A stretch of 64,000 bases of DNA from Chaenocephalus aceratus (GCA_023974075.1 JAMFTG010000719.1:1-64000), one strand, 5' to 3'; counted from the stretch's first letter, positions 12,071 to 24,160 are shown. A program made the numbers and translations. Notes: generated from the sequence alone by a model not told the origin.

Positions 12071-12475
12071 GCGGTGGAGTCCGTCTTTTCTCAACGTGTG
12101 AATGACAAGCATTAAGAATAACAAAATATAGCTAATTCTCTTGCAGATTGTCTCATTTGATTATGAATGTAACGTTTATATAGGGGAACTACACTGTTAG
12201 CAGTAACTTGGTATGCATGTATTTCATGTTAGCTTAGCTTCTTAGCCTGAGCTAGCTCTGTTTACTTCCAGTTCGGAGGCAGCAGGTCCCGCCTCGGCTC
12301 CGCCTCTTTGCCCTTATTTGGAGCAGGCGGGATTAGACTCTGATGTCACAGTCGAGCCGTTAGTGGCCGACTCCGCCTACTAAGGGCTTCTCGGCAACTC
12401 TGCAGAATCCTATGGGTGACGTCACGGACACTACGTCCATTTATATATACAGTCTATGGTTGCGCCCCAGGCTAT
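12071..12475. other. No gene; weak MITE-like sequence
   Basis: Contains the sequence CATTTATATATACAGTCTAT near 12440-12459, a short motif also found at about 8568-8584 and 22473-22492, and TGACGTCA-like sites. No convincing open frame. Confidence 0.4.
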
Positions 12476-12477
12476 GG

Positions 12478-13432
12478 TTACAATACAATACAATACAACT
12501 TTATTTATAAAGCACTTTAAACCTCCAGACCAAAGTGCTGTATAGGCAAATAGATAAAACACAGCTCAGCTCACACACCATAAAACAAGTACAAGTAAAA
12601 ACAAAAAACAATTTAAATGCAAAAAAGCAACACTCTAAAAGATGTTGAAACGCCAAATGTTAAAACGCTAAGGAGAAGAGGTGGGTTTTAAGAAGCGATT
12701 TAAAAGCAGGCAGTGTGGAGGCCTGTCTGGTCTCCAGGGGCAGAGCGTTCCACAGTTTGGGAGCTGCTACAGAGAAGCAACGGCCCCTCTGAGCTTTGAC
12801 CTGGTTTTAGGCACATTCAGGAGCAGTTGGTCCGCTGACCTGAGAGGGCGGCTCGGCGTGTAGTGCTGTAGCAGCTCAGCAAGGTATGGTGGGGTCATGC
12901 CATTTAGGGATTTAAAAGTAAATAAAAGAATTTAAAAATGGATCCTAAAATAAATTGGCAGCCAGTGGAGAGAAGCTAAAACAGGGGAAATGTGGTCAAA
13001 CTTCCGTGTGCCAGTTAAGAGCCTTGCTGCAGCATTTTGCACCCGCTGCAGTCGTGCGAGCGAGGACCCGCTGACCCCCATGTAGAGAGAGTTACAGTAG
13101 TCCAGCCGGGTGGTGACAAAGGCATGGATTACTGTCTCAAACTGCTGTCTGGAGAGAAAAGGTTTTACTTTCGCTAGCTGCCTCAGGTGATAAAAGCTCG
13201 TTTTTACCACCGACTTAATCTGACTCTCAAGTTTGAGTTCACGGTCCATTTTAATACCAAGGTTCGTAACGGTGGGCTTGGTGTACTGATGCAAAGGGCC
13301 CAGGTCTACAGAAGTGGTGTCAGTGGTGCTACCAAAAACCATTACTTCTGTTTTTCCTTCATTGAGTTTAAGGAAGTTGCACGCCATCCAGGCCTTTATG
13401 TCATCTAGGCACTTTAGCAGTGGGCTAACTAG
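12478..13432 (-). mobile_element. L2 LINE 3' end (RT C-terminal region and tail)
   Basis: On the minus strand it encodes the region after the RT catalytic core: CLDDIKAWMACNFLKLN, then MVFGS, TNLGIKMD, HLRQLAKVKPFLSRQ, TTRLDYCNSLYMG, LQNAA-type LQRVQNAAARLLTG and ASLHWLPI. It continues after one in-frame TAA (near 12934) through GMTPPYLAELLQHY. It ends with a TTGTAT-repeat tail at 12480-12496, the usual L2-type 3' end. It is 5' truncated and dead. The classification is firm at LINE level and good at L2 level. Confidence 0.88.
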
Positions 13433-13640
13433 GTAACCCTCCTTTGGTTGCGCCGAGGCTTCGGAGCGTGTGTCGAGTAATCCCAGAAGCTTTTTGTGAA
13501 GCATGTATCGAGGCTTGTATCGTTTTGGGCCAGTGACGACATCGATGACAAACGAAGCCTCGCTGCCTGTTGATACCACGTGACTGCTTCACGAAGCGAT
13601 TCAGATCGGTTGAACCACAACGCTCATAATACCCATGGAT
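13433..13640. other. Unclassified sequence 5' of the L2 fragment
   Basis: It has repeated GAAGC/GCTTCG motifs (for example 13456-13462 and 13587-13596) that suggest a decayed inverted-repeat element; ends not resolved. Confidence 0.3.
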
Positions 13641-13649
13641 GTATAATAA

Positions 13650-14030
13650 GAACCATATTACCCCTCCTGTACCCGGGCCCGGTGACACGATGGAATTAAA
13701 AGAGCTCAGAACCTCACTCATATAGAGGTCGCAACATGTCATAAGTATAAATAGATACAAGTGTGGTGACCACCTTTAATACACTGGGTTACATAATCCA
13801 CACATGGAACTAGAGTTGGGGGTATTGTTTCCACACGGACATATATGTGGTTACCTTTATATGTTGTGCGCCCTCCTGGCTCTTTCTCTTGTTGACCCGG
13901 GCTGCGACCCGACAACACCTGCATTTCTGCTGCTCATTAAAGACAGTTTTGCACCTTCGATGCACCGCCTCCGACTCCCTTTCTCTCGGCACTACACTGG
14001 TGACCCTGACAGCGTCTTGGGAAGTTTCCG
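13650..14030 (+). mobile_element. Possible LTR and primer-binding region of a retroelement
   Basis: The sequence has a late ATTAAAG poly(A)-like signal (13936-13942). At about 14000 it gives CACTACACTGGTGACCCTGA, which resembles an LTR 3' end (CA) followed by a TGGTGACCC-type primer-binding site used by several LTR retroelements. The downstream gag-like frame in the same orientation supports this. The 5' edge of the LTR is not resolved. Confidence 0.4.
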
Positions 14031-14200
14031 AGACGGACCCGAACACGGCAAAAGGAAACTCGGGTTTCTTTCTCGAAATGCCGGGGATTTTTTGGAGTCG
14101 ACCGTGGCTGCTACAGGCACGCGGACTGAGGCTCGGTGCGCGCCTCGCCAAATGGGTGGGGATGTTGCTTTACATAATAGACTTTCAAACTAGACTGTAG

Positions 14201-14720
14201 AATATTCAAACACCAATTTAGTGAAGCTAACACAAGTTATGGCATTTGCATAATTCCATACCCGTCGGTATGCACTGTACACACTGGATTTAGATTTTCA
14301 CCAGATTTCTATTTTCATATCTCGAGGTCAAAACCATACATTTTACAATTTTTATTTTAACATTTCAGATTTTAAAATTAGCATAATTTTAATCTTTTAA
14401 TTTACTTTATTAATATTTTACAAAAAGACTTTCTCAAAAAAAAAAAAATCTATAACTTTAAAAAATAAAATAAAAATAACTTTTAACAACTAAAAAAACC
14501 CAGATTTAAAGTTAAGCTCGGATGACATAGGATATTATTTATCAGGAACGAAGGTGCTAGTCGGAGGATTAGTGTTTCAATCTTTGATAACTTAATAATA
14601 TTCATTCGAATAGGAAGAGAGCATGTCACCGAAATAAACTAAGTTGAGACCAGACGCAGGGCCAGGCTCAACTGCAGATATCAAGGAAAGGGTAAAAATC
14701 TGATCAGATGCTTTAACCTT
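14201..14720. other. Leader of ERV-like locus, no coding sequence seen
   Basis: AT-rich, with homopolymer A tracts around 14437-14447 and no long frame. It lies between the LTR-like segment and the gag-like frame. Confidence 0.4.
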
Positions 14721-14724
14721 TCCA

Positions 14725-15426
14725 ATGAAAAGACAGAAGACATGGAACCAAATAGAGAAACTGTTGGAACAGTGGCAAACAAGAGGACTGATTCCAGCAG
14801 ATGATCAACCTGGACCAACAAAAGCCCATAGAAGAGCAGTACTCGACTATGAGCACGAACAATGCCTACAACAGCTAACTATATGGAGGGAAGCTGAAGA
14901 AAGATTTATAAGACTTACAAGTCTGATACTCCATCTGGAATATGCCAGCCTATTGGCACACAGCATAAATGTGGTCCGAGTAGCAGACCTGCCAGTGAGG
15001 GAAGACATAGCAGAAAAAACAAAAGACACTGTAGCTTGTAGGAACAAGACAAGGAGAAGGGAGGGGAAACTTCCAGAGAAGGCAGGGCAGACACCTCCAA
15101 CATTTCAAGCTCAGGAAGAACCAGAGAATGCAGGGCAGACACCTCAAACAGTTACATCTCAGATAGTGCCAGAGGATCAGAAGCAGAACCAACAACCAGG
15201 AGGTTTCCAAGGAGGCACAGGCAGAAGACGTTTACGGTTTGAGGGATGTTACCATTGCAGCCAAATGGGCCATTGGGCTAGAGATTGTCCACAACAACAA
15301 ATGAAATACCCACCACATGCACCAAACAACGGCCCTCCGTACATTAACCCAAGGGAAGTTTCAATGATGACGACGGAGGCAGGGGGTCCCAGGGATGTCA
15401 AAGACGAACAGGGGTGCCAAACATGA
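14725..15426 (+). CDS. Endogenous retrovirus-like Gag fragment with CCHC knuckle
   Basis: Open frame of 233 codons from ATG 14725 to TGA at 15424-15426. The N-terminal half is charged and helical, followed by a Q/P-rich section holding two copies of an AGQTP repeat, and then a nucleocapsid-type zinc knuckle CYHCSQMGHWARDC (C-x2-C-x4-H-x4-C) near residues 172-185. A single knuckle followed by a P/N-rich tail is common in gamma/epsilon-type retroviral Gag. No matrix or complete capsid domain is evident, and the frame closes before any protease. Probably a 5'-truncated fossil of a fish ERV. Confidence 0.65.
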   Translation: MKRQKTWNQIEKLLEQWQTRGLIPADDQPGPTKAHRRAVLDYEHEQCLQQLTIWREAEERFIRLTSLILHLEYASLLAHSINVVRVADLPVREDIAEKTKDTVACRNKTRRREGKLPEKAGQTPPTFQAQEEPENAGQTPQTVTSQIVPEDQKQNQQPGGFQGGTGRRRLRFEGCYHCSQMGHWARDCPQQQMKYPPHAPNNGPPYINPREVSMMTTEAGGPRDVKDEQGCQT

Positions 15427-16324
15427 CCCAAATGCCACCGACACCCTGGCATCAACCACAACAATGAGGAAGCTCAGAGGGCCAGACCACCAGGTGATGC
15501 ATCTTCAGCACAAGGGTATTTTGAAATCCAGCTACATTGAGCCATATCTGTCACCACAGGAGGGAGAGGTTTAATGTTTAATGTAAAACTAAATCGAGAG
15601 TAGCATTTGCACATAAAGCATAAAGCATCCACAGAATAGAACATTTAGCAGACTATTTGTCTAATTATGAGAAGGAAAGAGATTACGAGTGATGTTGTTC
15701 CCCTACACAGAAAACTATGGTGTCCACACAGCTAGTGAGGTCAAGACGACGGGTTTCCACCCAAAAATATGAAGACGGAAACCTAGTACTCGCCCAAGAC
15801 GGAGGATCCTTACCAAGTCGTCCTGTTTACACCGACTGCAGTTCAAGGGGCGGCGATACACCTAACGTGGAGCTGTTGAGACCTGAAGACAGAAACTCGA
15901 TTCTGCTGTGGTGAAGTCTGGCTACAAAGGGAGGTGTCCGATAGGGTCGCTTGTCTCAAACCAGTGAAGAAGTCAACAAGAACCCAGCAGAACTAGAGAG
16001 TGACCGTTAGCGGGAGAACAGAGACGGAGCGACAGAGACTGGCACAACATTCCCCAGCCAGTACACAGATAGACCCCGTCCGAAGACCGGGGCTGTGTTT
16101 AAAGGGGAACTTCATTTACTGTTAGTGGAAGTGTAGTTTTTTAGTAAAACAATTATGTGATTTTTGGAGTCAGATTACATTTTTCTCATAAACACAATTT
16201 TATAATCGGTCTGAAGTATCTGTTTTAAGGCAATGAGCTGCAGATTAAATGACATAACACTGATTGAAAGCTTGGATGAAGAAGTTGTAGGGTTTTTACA
16301 ACAGTTTCAAGAATCAGTTTTTAT
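15427..16324 (+). pseudogene. Decayed downstream part of the ERV-like locus
   Basis: After the Gag stop no frame stays open beyond about 65 codons. Short pieces in all frames are consistent with a decayed pro/pol start. Neither a DTG protease site nor a YxDD polymerase box was found, so the assignment rests on position only. Confidence 0.3.
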
Positions 16325-16726
16325 TTATTTATTCTTGAGTGACTTTACTGATTTATAGTGTGGTGCGTAAGGCAATACCTCATTTAGAGTGAGGGGCACC
16401 AGCCCTTTATGCATGTCTCCCTCGGTGAGAATAGTTCGTATTTTCCCTCTAGTTTGGAGAAATATTATTTTATCATATGTTAGTTGAGCGGTATCAACCA
16501 ATCCTCTAATCCTAGAGTTATTGAGACGCATTAGCGACACCAGGGGTATTGTTTTCGCAGCAACAATGATGCATAATACCAGGACAAAAGCCATTCCTGA
16601 AACAAGTATTTTTTGTACTAATGGCAGATTTTGTATACCATCAGAAAGCCATACATCATATGATATATTTGTATCATGGCAAGTATTGGAAGTTATGCCC
16701 AAGGGAACACTGTTATGTTTAAGCAC
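16325..16726 (-). pseudogene. Unrecognised frame with one transmembrane segment (Env-tail-like?)
   Basis: 133 codons on the strand opposite to the gag-like frame. One strong hydrophobic stretch (about residues 42-60, VSGMAFVLVLCIIVAAK) is followed by a 75-residue basic/polar tail, and there are two cysteines. A single membrane span near the C-terminus is what the end of a retroviral Env transmembrane subunit looks like, but no fusion peptide or CX6CC motif lies in this frame and the strand is inverted relative to gag. It may be an unrelated gene remnant. Confidence 0.25.
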
Positions 16727-17042
16727 AGTCAGTGTTGTTGTACAGTTGAGGCTATTGAACCGTGTTTGTGATATGAGCTGTGTACTATGCAGAGTTCAGA
16801 TGAAGAACTCCTTGATTTCAGTATTAACCTTGTAGGTGTGTAAGGAGGGACTGTTGGAAGTGCTTTGTTCGTAGTTCTATGGCTGGAGGTGGAGTCCAGA
16901 GAGATGAGTTTCAGTCTGGAAGGTGTGTGAGCTTTCTGCTGTCCTGATGTCAATGGGAGCTCGTTCCACCATCTTGGAGCCAGGATAGCAAACCCACGTG
17001 TTTCTGCTGATGGGAACTGGCCCCCCTCGCAGTGCGGGTGCA

Positions 17043-17465
17043 GCCAAACGGTTCATTGTCAGGCTTTAACTGTTGCTGTTACCTGAAAGGTATAAACCAC
17101 ATTCAAAGAGAGAAGAGGTCGTTTCCTTCCATCAGAAACTTTTAACCAGTTTCTAAATATCGTTTGTTTCATTTCCAGCTCGTCCCGTCTTTGTTTACAA
17201 CACAGACTGCTAGCTCTGAAGCTAACCAGGGTTGCTAGCTGTGGGTCCCTGGCTGGAGTGAGATTTTGATATTTAATTACACATATGCGCACTAAATGAC
17301 TGCTATGGTGTCAGCAGCGGGACCTTAGCATATATATACAGGATATACAATATATACAAATACACAATATTGGACACAGACTATAAAGGGCTCTCAGTTT
17401 CATTCACTAATGAAAGCCAAGCACATGTTTGTCTCCACTGTCTCATTGTGTGCAGAGGCCTGTCG
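17043..17465. repeat. Block duplicated at 61602-62016
   Basis: Starts GCCAAACGGTTCATTGTCAG and is repeated in the same orientation at 61602-62016 with roughly 95% identity. In both places it adjoins the same I-clade LINE reverse-transcriptase sequence, so the two loci are segmental copies. Confidence 0.85.
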
Positions 17466-17469
17466 ATAA

Positions 17470-18171
17470 GCTAACAGTTGACTTATCGCTCCAATACGCA
17501 CCTCAAGGCTTTATATTGCAGTCTCTCAGTTTGTAAGTGATGTTTTGCTGCTGCTCCAAACGCTATGCAACCACAGTCTGTTGTGGACCTCATCATGGAT
17601 CTGTACATGTCTACTAATGCTTGTTTGTCTGCGGCCCAGCTGCATCCAGCTACAGCTCGCAATACATGTAATACTTTTAGCATTGTGTCTCCACTTGATT
17701 ACTATGCATGTCCCATGTGTGCTTGCTATCAGACCACAGTCCTAGGTATTTGAACGCATTCAGCTTTGTCATTGGACGATCATAGAGTGTTGGCTGTTGG
17801 CCATCAGTCTTGCGTTTGTTTGTAAATACCATGTAGCATGACTTGCTCTCTGACATTTTGAATCCAGTTATATGACCACCTCTCCACTTCTTTAGTCACT
17901 CCAGCTTCTCCATTACGTATGGGGCACGTCTTCCCCTCATCCACAGAGCCCCATCCTCTGCGTGTAGAGCCCATTGGATGCATGAGTCTCAGCATGTCAA
18001 CATGTTGTTAATCATGATGTTAATAATATTGGACTGACTGCACTCCCTCGGGGGATACCGTTTTCTATTTCTAAATAACTGGAAACATCTGCTCCAACCT
18101 TTCCTCTAAACGTCCCGTCTGTTCAAAAGGCCCTTACCCCATTGATCATTCTCCCTCCAATACCCATTCTC
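17470..18171 (-). mobile_element. I/Nimb-like LINE, reverse transcriptase part
   Basis: Minus-strand remnants: GIPRGSAVSPIL (RT motif of the G-I-P-Q-G-S type) at about 18052-18017, a helix-rich block VERWSYNWIQNVREQ (near 17890-17850), and the RT thumb region WAADKQALVDMYRSMMRS..DCGCIAFGAA (near 17635-17540). Order is correct for a non-LTR RT read from high to low coordinates. Stops and frameshifts throughout. The clade is inferred from motif wording. Confidence 0.65.
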
Positions 18172-18495
18172 CTCCATGTGATCAGTAGCCCCTCCTCCAT
18201 GTGATCAGTAGCCCCTCCTCCATGTGATCAGTAGCCCCTCCTCCATGTGATCAGTAGCCCCTCCATGTGATCAGTAGCCCCTCCTCCATGTGATCAGTAG
18301 CCCCCCCTCCATGTGATCAGTAGCTCCTCCTCCATGTGATCAGTAGCCCCTCCTCCATGTGATCAGTAGCCCCTCCTCCATGTGATCAGTAGCCCCTCCT
18401 CCATGTGATCAGTAGCCCCTCCTCCATGTGATCAGTAGCCCCTCCTCCATGTGATCAGTAGCCCCTCCTCCATGTGATCAGTAGCCCCTCCTCCA
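18172..18495 (-). repeat. 23-bp minisatellite, 14 units, inside LINE RT sequence
   Basis: The + strand unit is CCATGTGATCAGTAGCCCCT plus CCT; the TGATCAGTAG core occurs 14 times. One unit is shortened by 3 bases and two have substitutions. At the duplicated locus (62118-62140) there is exactly one unit between the same flanks, so the array is an expansion of an RT-coding segment near motif A (VYFDIE). Confidence 0.95.
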
Positions 18496-18925
18496 CACAG
18501 AGTCATACGCCTCTCAATGTCAACGTACACTATTGCCACTATCTCTTTCATTCTCAATGTTTCCCTCGTCATTACTCACTCTCACTAATTCCACATCCAG
18601 AGCTGACCTATCATCCTGTCTCTCCTCCTTCACCTTTTCACTCTCTGCTAGCAACTGCTGTGTTTGCTGCCTCTGGATATCACTGAGATGCTCCCCACTA
18701 TGTACTGCTGCAAGTGTCCTTCCTCACATACCTGCCTTCTCTTTATCCGTCACTGCCAGCCTCTCCCCATCAACCAAAGCTGGCATTCTAATGGATTCCT
18801 TTCCCCACTCATCTGCTGAAACATGGACCAGACATCACCTGGTGTTACTCCTCTGCCAATGGTAGAACACAACTCTCTCCATGCTCTCTCTCAAGTGTCC
18901 TTCAATAATGGTCACTTCCTCCAGT
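18496..18925 (-). mobile_element. I/Nimb-like LINE, linker and RT motif A region
   Basis: On the minus strand, codons for VYFDIE near 18540-18520 correspond to the first catalytic block of the RT. Upstream (to 18925) lies a degraded linker. It continues directly into the endonuclease fragment at 18926-19235. Confidence 0.5.
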
Positions 18926-19235
18926 GTCCACTATAATACAGTCTATCCCATCAGGAGACTGCACCTCCCTGTATGCCACACCATCTTTGAGAAATGACTG
19001 CAGGATCTCAGGTCTGCAAAGTGGACAGGTAGGCGAGAAAGGCTTTTTGGAGTCTCAGAGACCAAGGTCCTGTACACTTCGCATCCATCGACTGCACGAC
19101 TTCAGGTCTGCGATGTGGACAGTACACCTCAAATACATCACTACACAACCTGGGTATTTGAAGATAAGGGGATGTTTATAATATGCTGCAAAACACAACA
19201 ACTATGCAGGGTGACGAGTCCGTTTCAACAAGTCC
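18926..19235 (-). mobile_element. I/Nimb-like LINE, endonuclease N-terminal fragment
   Basis: The minus strand matches the endonuclease sequence at 62310-62800 and 35120-35600, including VAYREVQSPD and VFEVYCPHR. It carries an internal duplication-like insertion (about 19010-19110) that is also found in the 35-kb copy. Confidence 0.7.
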
Positions 19236-19315
19236 TCCAACTCATACGACCAGTTATGCCGATTGTTCAGGCGCTTAATACGTGCTGCTCCCGTTGAATG
19301 CAAACGTCACAGATG

Positions 19316-20620
19316 GACGTTTATTCACAAATAACCCTCTCTGGAGAATCCTAAACTGTAGGATAGTTTGGCATTAAAACGCTTTTTGATTAGATTCCTA
19401 GCGAGAAGTGTAGATTGTACTTTTAGAATCCACGTCCAGTCGATGTGTAGGATCTATAGTTCTATAGATATTAGGAAGAGGATCTGAGGTACGCGGCAGC
19501 CTCCATGTGAAGTCACGGGGTGACACAGAGGGCCTCATCATGTAACTTTGCGTGGGGCCACAAGTTGGTTCTGACACACCCATATAAGTCTTTCAATTCC
19601 TCCAAATTGTCCTTACTATAAAATATATTGTAAAAATATCCTTACTTTGTTGAAAGCAAACTTGAGCTTTTTAGCTAGCAAACGATTCAGTGGGATTCGA
19701 GGAGGGAAGTTATAAAGATAGTCAACAGATGCAAACTCTTCATTCCCTCTCTAACTCTCCTCTCGTTCACATCCCTCTGCAGACGAGTTGAAAAGTTCAC
19801 ATGCAAATTAGAGACTCTGCCAGCAGCGCTTTATGATCATCAGCGCTGACTCTTTCATTTGAAGACACCAGGTGAACCTCTGAATCGAAGTGGAGTAGAA
19901 CAAAGTAGCATGCTGCTGTAACAAAAACATTTCCCAGCTTGGGATCAATAAAGTATCTTATCTTAAGATGATCGATGGATTCTGCCATATTTGCAACACG
20001 TGCTGTCCCATTCCAGTTTGGAAAGTCTGCCGTGGCTCCATTCCATTTCAAAGAGCTGTTGAGCTCAGCGTAACCTTGCCGCACTGCCACTCCATCATCC
20101 AATCACAGGGCTTGATGACTAATCACGGGGTTTGTAAAGCAAGGCGGATGTTGTAGTCCCAAACGATAGCTGGGGATTCTGGGTAGTGTAGTGCCTTCGG
20201 AAACTGTAGTGTCAAACCTCCTATTTGTTGCATGATGTAATGGAAACTTCTGTGTAGCAATGAATGAGAGCATGTGCAGTGGACGAGTAATGCAGATATC
20301 ACCGTGTACTCATTTGACAGTGAGGGAATATATCCGGTCTTATTGTGAAAACTTCGAGACCGGAAAAAACTGTTTTCACCCACGCTAACTTTACATGGAA
20401 GCTGCACACACGTTCTCCTGGCGAGACCTCAGATCATCTTCGTGATATCTATCACACTGTAGATCCTACACATCCACTGGACGTGGATTCTAAAAGTACA
20501 ATCTACACTTCTCTCCAGAAAGCTAATCAAAAAGCGTTTTAATGCCAAACTATTCCACAATGTAGGATTTTCCAGAGAGGGTTATTTGTGAATAAACGGG
20601 AGCATGTTGTTTCTCACACG
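19316..20620. mobile_element. Foldback element with about 200-bp inverted ends
   Basis: The left arm (19316-19515; CACAAATAACCCTCTCTGGA, CATTAAAACGCTTTTTGATT, AGATTGTACTTTTAGAATCC) is matched in inverted orientation at about 20395-20600. The interior carries a GATCAATAAAGTATCTTATC motif (19947-19966), like a LINE/SINE 3' end, and a 101-codon minus-strand frame (20102-19797) of unknown kind. Confidence 0.75.
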
Positions 20621-20689
20621 ACCACACTTTAAAACGTGGCTATGGGTCGTAATCTAAGGGGCTTAAACAATCGACCTCTTTGGTCGTGT

Positions 20690-20948
20690 TTTGTAGGAGG
20701 GCAGGCTGGTCTGTTTCTAAGGCCATTTTATTTGTGGTAGTCTGATCATTTCAACAAGAGAATAGAATCAAACTGAAAACATCGTAAATATGTTCCAGAT
20801 ACATGAAGCAGATAATGAACAGTGAAACTCGCTCATGGACTTTAAGGTGAAGACTTTAAGAAAAGGTTTTCCCACACTCTTTGTAGGAGCCATTTTATGG
20901 CTGTTGCTGGCGTCTCAGTTTACCTTATTTTTATGAATAGTGCAATAT
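20690..20948 (-). pseudogene. Zinc-finger relic joined to LTR-like sequence (ZNF2 side)
   Basis: On the minus strand the sequence reads an eroded C2H2 finger (KECGKTF, stop, SLHLKVHERV) beginning immediately beside TGTAGGAGCCATTTTATGGC, the presumed LTR start. The same arrangement is at 34941-35110 (+) and 62815-62981 (-). Confidence 0.6.
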
Positions 20949-22982
20949 CAGGGTCTATGCAGGAATCCTGAAGTCAGATTTAATACCTTTGAAGACCTTT
21001 AAGACCCTTTCCATACATTTTAAGACCTCATCGCAACTTCCAGTTCTAACCGGTTACATTGGCGACACACTTTACCTCACATGTACTATATTGATTAGCT
21101 AAACAGAGTGCAGACAGACTAGCCTCCTCTCCACATGAACTTCACCCTCTCTGTGAAGGTCAGGGTTAATGCAGCATGCTGCTTTGCTGCTTCTGTGCTC
21201 TTTCATTCCAGTAGAACCATCAGAAACCAGTAGAAACCAGTATTTGACCAATTAACAAACAATTGACAAAACTTTGAACTATGAAATATATTAAACTTTG
21301 GTGAGCTTCAGCGGGGGTAATGCCATATAGGAGCTCCCTCACAAACACCCAGGGGTTCAATTGGGCTGGGGCTGTCCGGGGCTAGGCCCGGCACAGAGGA
21401 CGATGCTCTGGCGTCATCACCCTCACACATTTGTCATATGTTTACAAAAAACGATATATATGTTAAGACTTTTCTCGTTCTTAATATAGACTATATTTAG
21501 GGTCGATATGTGTTGACCTTACTTTAAAATAGCAGATCTCTGTGACCGGATATAGTTTGGCTTAGACCCCGGCCCCACGAGGACGCATACAGTAAAACGC
21601 AAACGCAAAAAAGTATTCCGTTCACACGCATTCGATTCATTAACGCGTCCCTTCACACTCGACCGCTGGAAATGCTGTAGTACATATGCCAGGCCTGTAA
21701 GTGGCGCTGCTGCTGCCACAAAATACACCAAAAGCAGCGAAGAAGACCCCGGAGCATGGTTGCCCTTCTGTTTATTCTCCGCGGTGGACGGCGTGTTCTC
21801 CTGCTGTATATCTCTCAGGTATACCCCCCCCCCCCCCTCACCGAGCGGAGCAAGGCAACGAAACTTAAAATAAGAAGCAGCATTTTATGGCACGCTATGC
21901 ATGGGGCCACCTTTACCTCTTTCACACCAACGCAACTCCGGTTCAAGCTCCGTGCTAGAGCTTTTCAGGTTCAGAACCAGTTCGTCGGTTTAGCTCTGGC
22001 TCTTTTCACACCACCCAGAGTCCGACTGCTAATGCGTCGTTGCGTCATCGTTTGCGTCATGGCGTAACCGTTTGCGTGCCTGCTTCATAAAGCCAAACCG
22101 CGCGGATGAAATCAGTTGCATTCATTTCTTATGGCTCTATCTGCAGCTTTTCCGGAGTCATTTCTGTGGTTTAGTTATATTCTTATAAAAAAGTGTACTC
22201 GTGTCAATAAAGGTTTTTTTGAAACACAACTGCTTCCGAGGTCGGTGTTATTTCTTAAGGTGGAATGAACCATGAGTGTGGAGTAATGTTGTATCTTTCA
22301 TTTAAATGAACTGTAACCTTCACCCAGGTATGTAACAGCTGTTCTCAAATGAACACGTGAAGTAAAGTTTAATATTTATAGTTTTATAGATGTATAATGA
22401 GTTATGAGGTGATCAACGTGAATGCTCAGGTTCCACCTTAACACGCAGACGCGTTGCTTCACCATGAGCAGAAACCTTTATATATACAGTCTATGACAGA
22501 AACACTGAAACTCTTGTTAAGTTTCTCCATCGTTGTGTACAAACAGGATAAAACGCGGGATTTGTTGTTGTTGTTCAGGAGTTGATCTGTCTCTGCCCCC
22601 GCCTCGACGTAAGTGTGACGTATGCGGTGCTTTTGCTCTGGCCGGACAATTTTTTGGTGCTTGAAACGAACCGGATTCCAGAGCTAAGAGGCTGCTCCGC
22701 TGCGGTGTGAACAGGAAAACCCGGTGCTTTTCAAGCTCCAGCTCCGAACCGGCCCTGAAAACACCGTTGGTGTGAATGAGGTATCAGAGCCTCTCAGCCT
22801 GATACCTTGAGGGGGTTTCCCGACAACATCGTTGCAGTAAATTAAAGGATGTTTCATGTTGTCGTTGCTGTGGACCTTCTTAATACCTTGGAAAATGCCG
22901 TTTAATATTTTTTGATAGCCTTAATTTTCGCTAAATTGATTTATCAACTTTTAATACTTTTTAAGACCCCGCGGACACCCTG
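20949..22982. mobile_element. hAT-like transposon, 2.03 kb, both ends present
   Basis: Ends CAGGGTCTATGCAGGAATC and, reversed, CAGGGTGTCCGCGGGGTCT are related inverted termini. The element splits the LTR-like unit: the flanks GTGCAATAT and AATGTTATTTTGAACAC are contiguous (GCAATATTATTTTGAACAC) at 63040-63058. It is filled by the nested TIR element 21915-22782. No transposase frame survives. Confidence 0.7.
21915..22782. mobile_element. Nested TIR element, second copy
   Basis: Inverted copy of 8277-9142, ending in ACCTCTTTCACACCAACG and its inverse CGTTGGTGTGAATGAGGT. The internal GC-rich 5'-UTR-like stretch and TATATATACAGTCTATG are conserved. It holds a C homopolymer near 21825-21838 just outside its left end. 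Confidence 0.7.
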
Positions 22983-23170
22983 AATGTTATTTTGAACACT
23001 TGGTGGTGGGGTGTATAAAAGGGGTCATAGGTGACAGGAGAGGAAGTGGACACAGGAGGAAGAGCATACCGATTCTACCAGACCGCCAGCCCAGACAATG
23101 CTCATACTACAACTATTGACACAGTGTACTTAAACCTTGGAATGTAAAGCAATAAAACAGCGCGCTGTCG
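22983..23170 (+). mobile_element. LTR-like unit, 3' part (TATA and AATAAA)
   Basis: GTGTATAAAAGGGGTCATAG puts a TATA box at 23014-23020, with AATAAA at 23151-23156, both on the + strand, opposite to ZNF2. The 5' part of the same unit is displaced to 20884-20948 by the hAT insertion. Confidence 0.55.
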
Positions 23171-23314
23171 ACAGACGGACAGAAAACGAAACTCAAAGGA
23201 ACAGTGAACATTATGCCTGTCAATTCTGACGTTACGTCAACAGATGGCGCTGTTGGGATGGGATCTGTAATGGGAAAAAGGATTACCCAACACAAGGCCA
23301 ATAGATGGGAATTG

Positions 23315-23320
23315 TTTATT
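23315..23320 (-). terminator. Poly(A) signal of ZNF2
   Basis: AATAAA on the minus strand, 58 bases beyond the ZNF2 stop, in the conserved 3' UTR. Confidence 0.6.
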
Positions 23321-23377
23321 GTAAACTGTGAAAAAAACAAAATATGCTTAATTGCGGCTCCTACACTCTGAAACCCA

Positions 23378-24160
<783 letters not shown>

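Noticed and set aside
17059..17292. 77-codon frame conserved at 61855-61622
   Set aside because: Part of a duplicated block; starts and residues look random, and no domain is recognisable.
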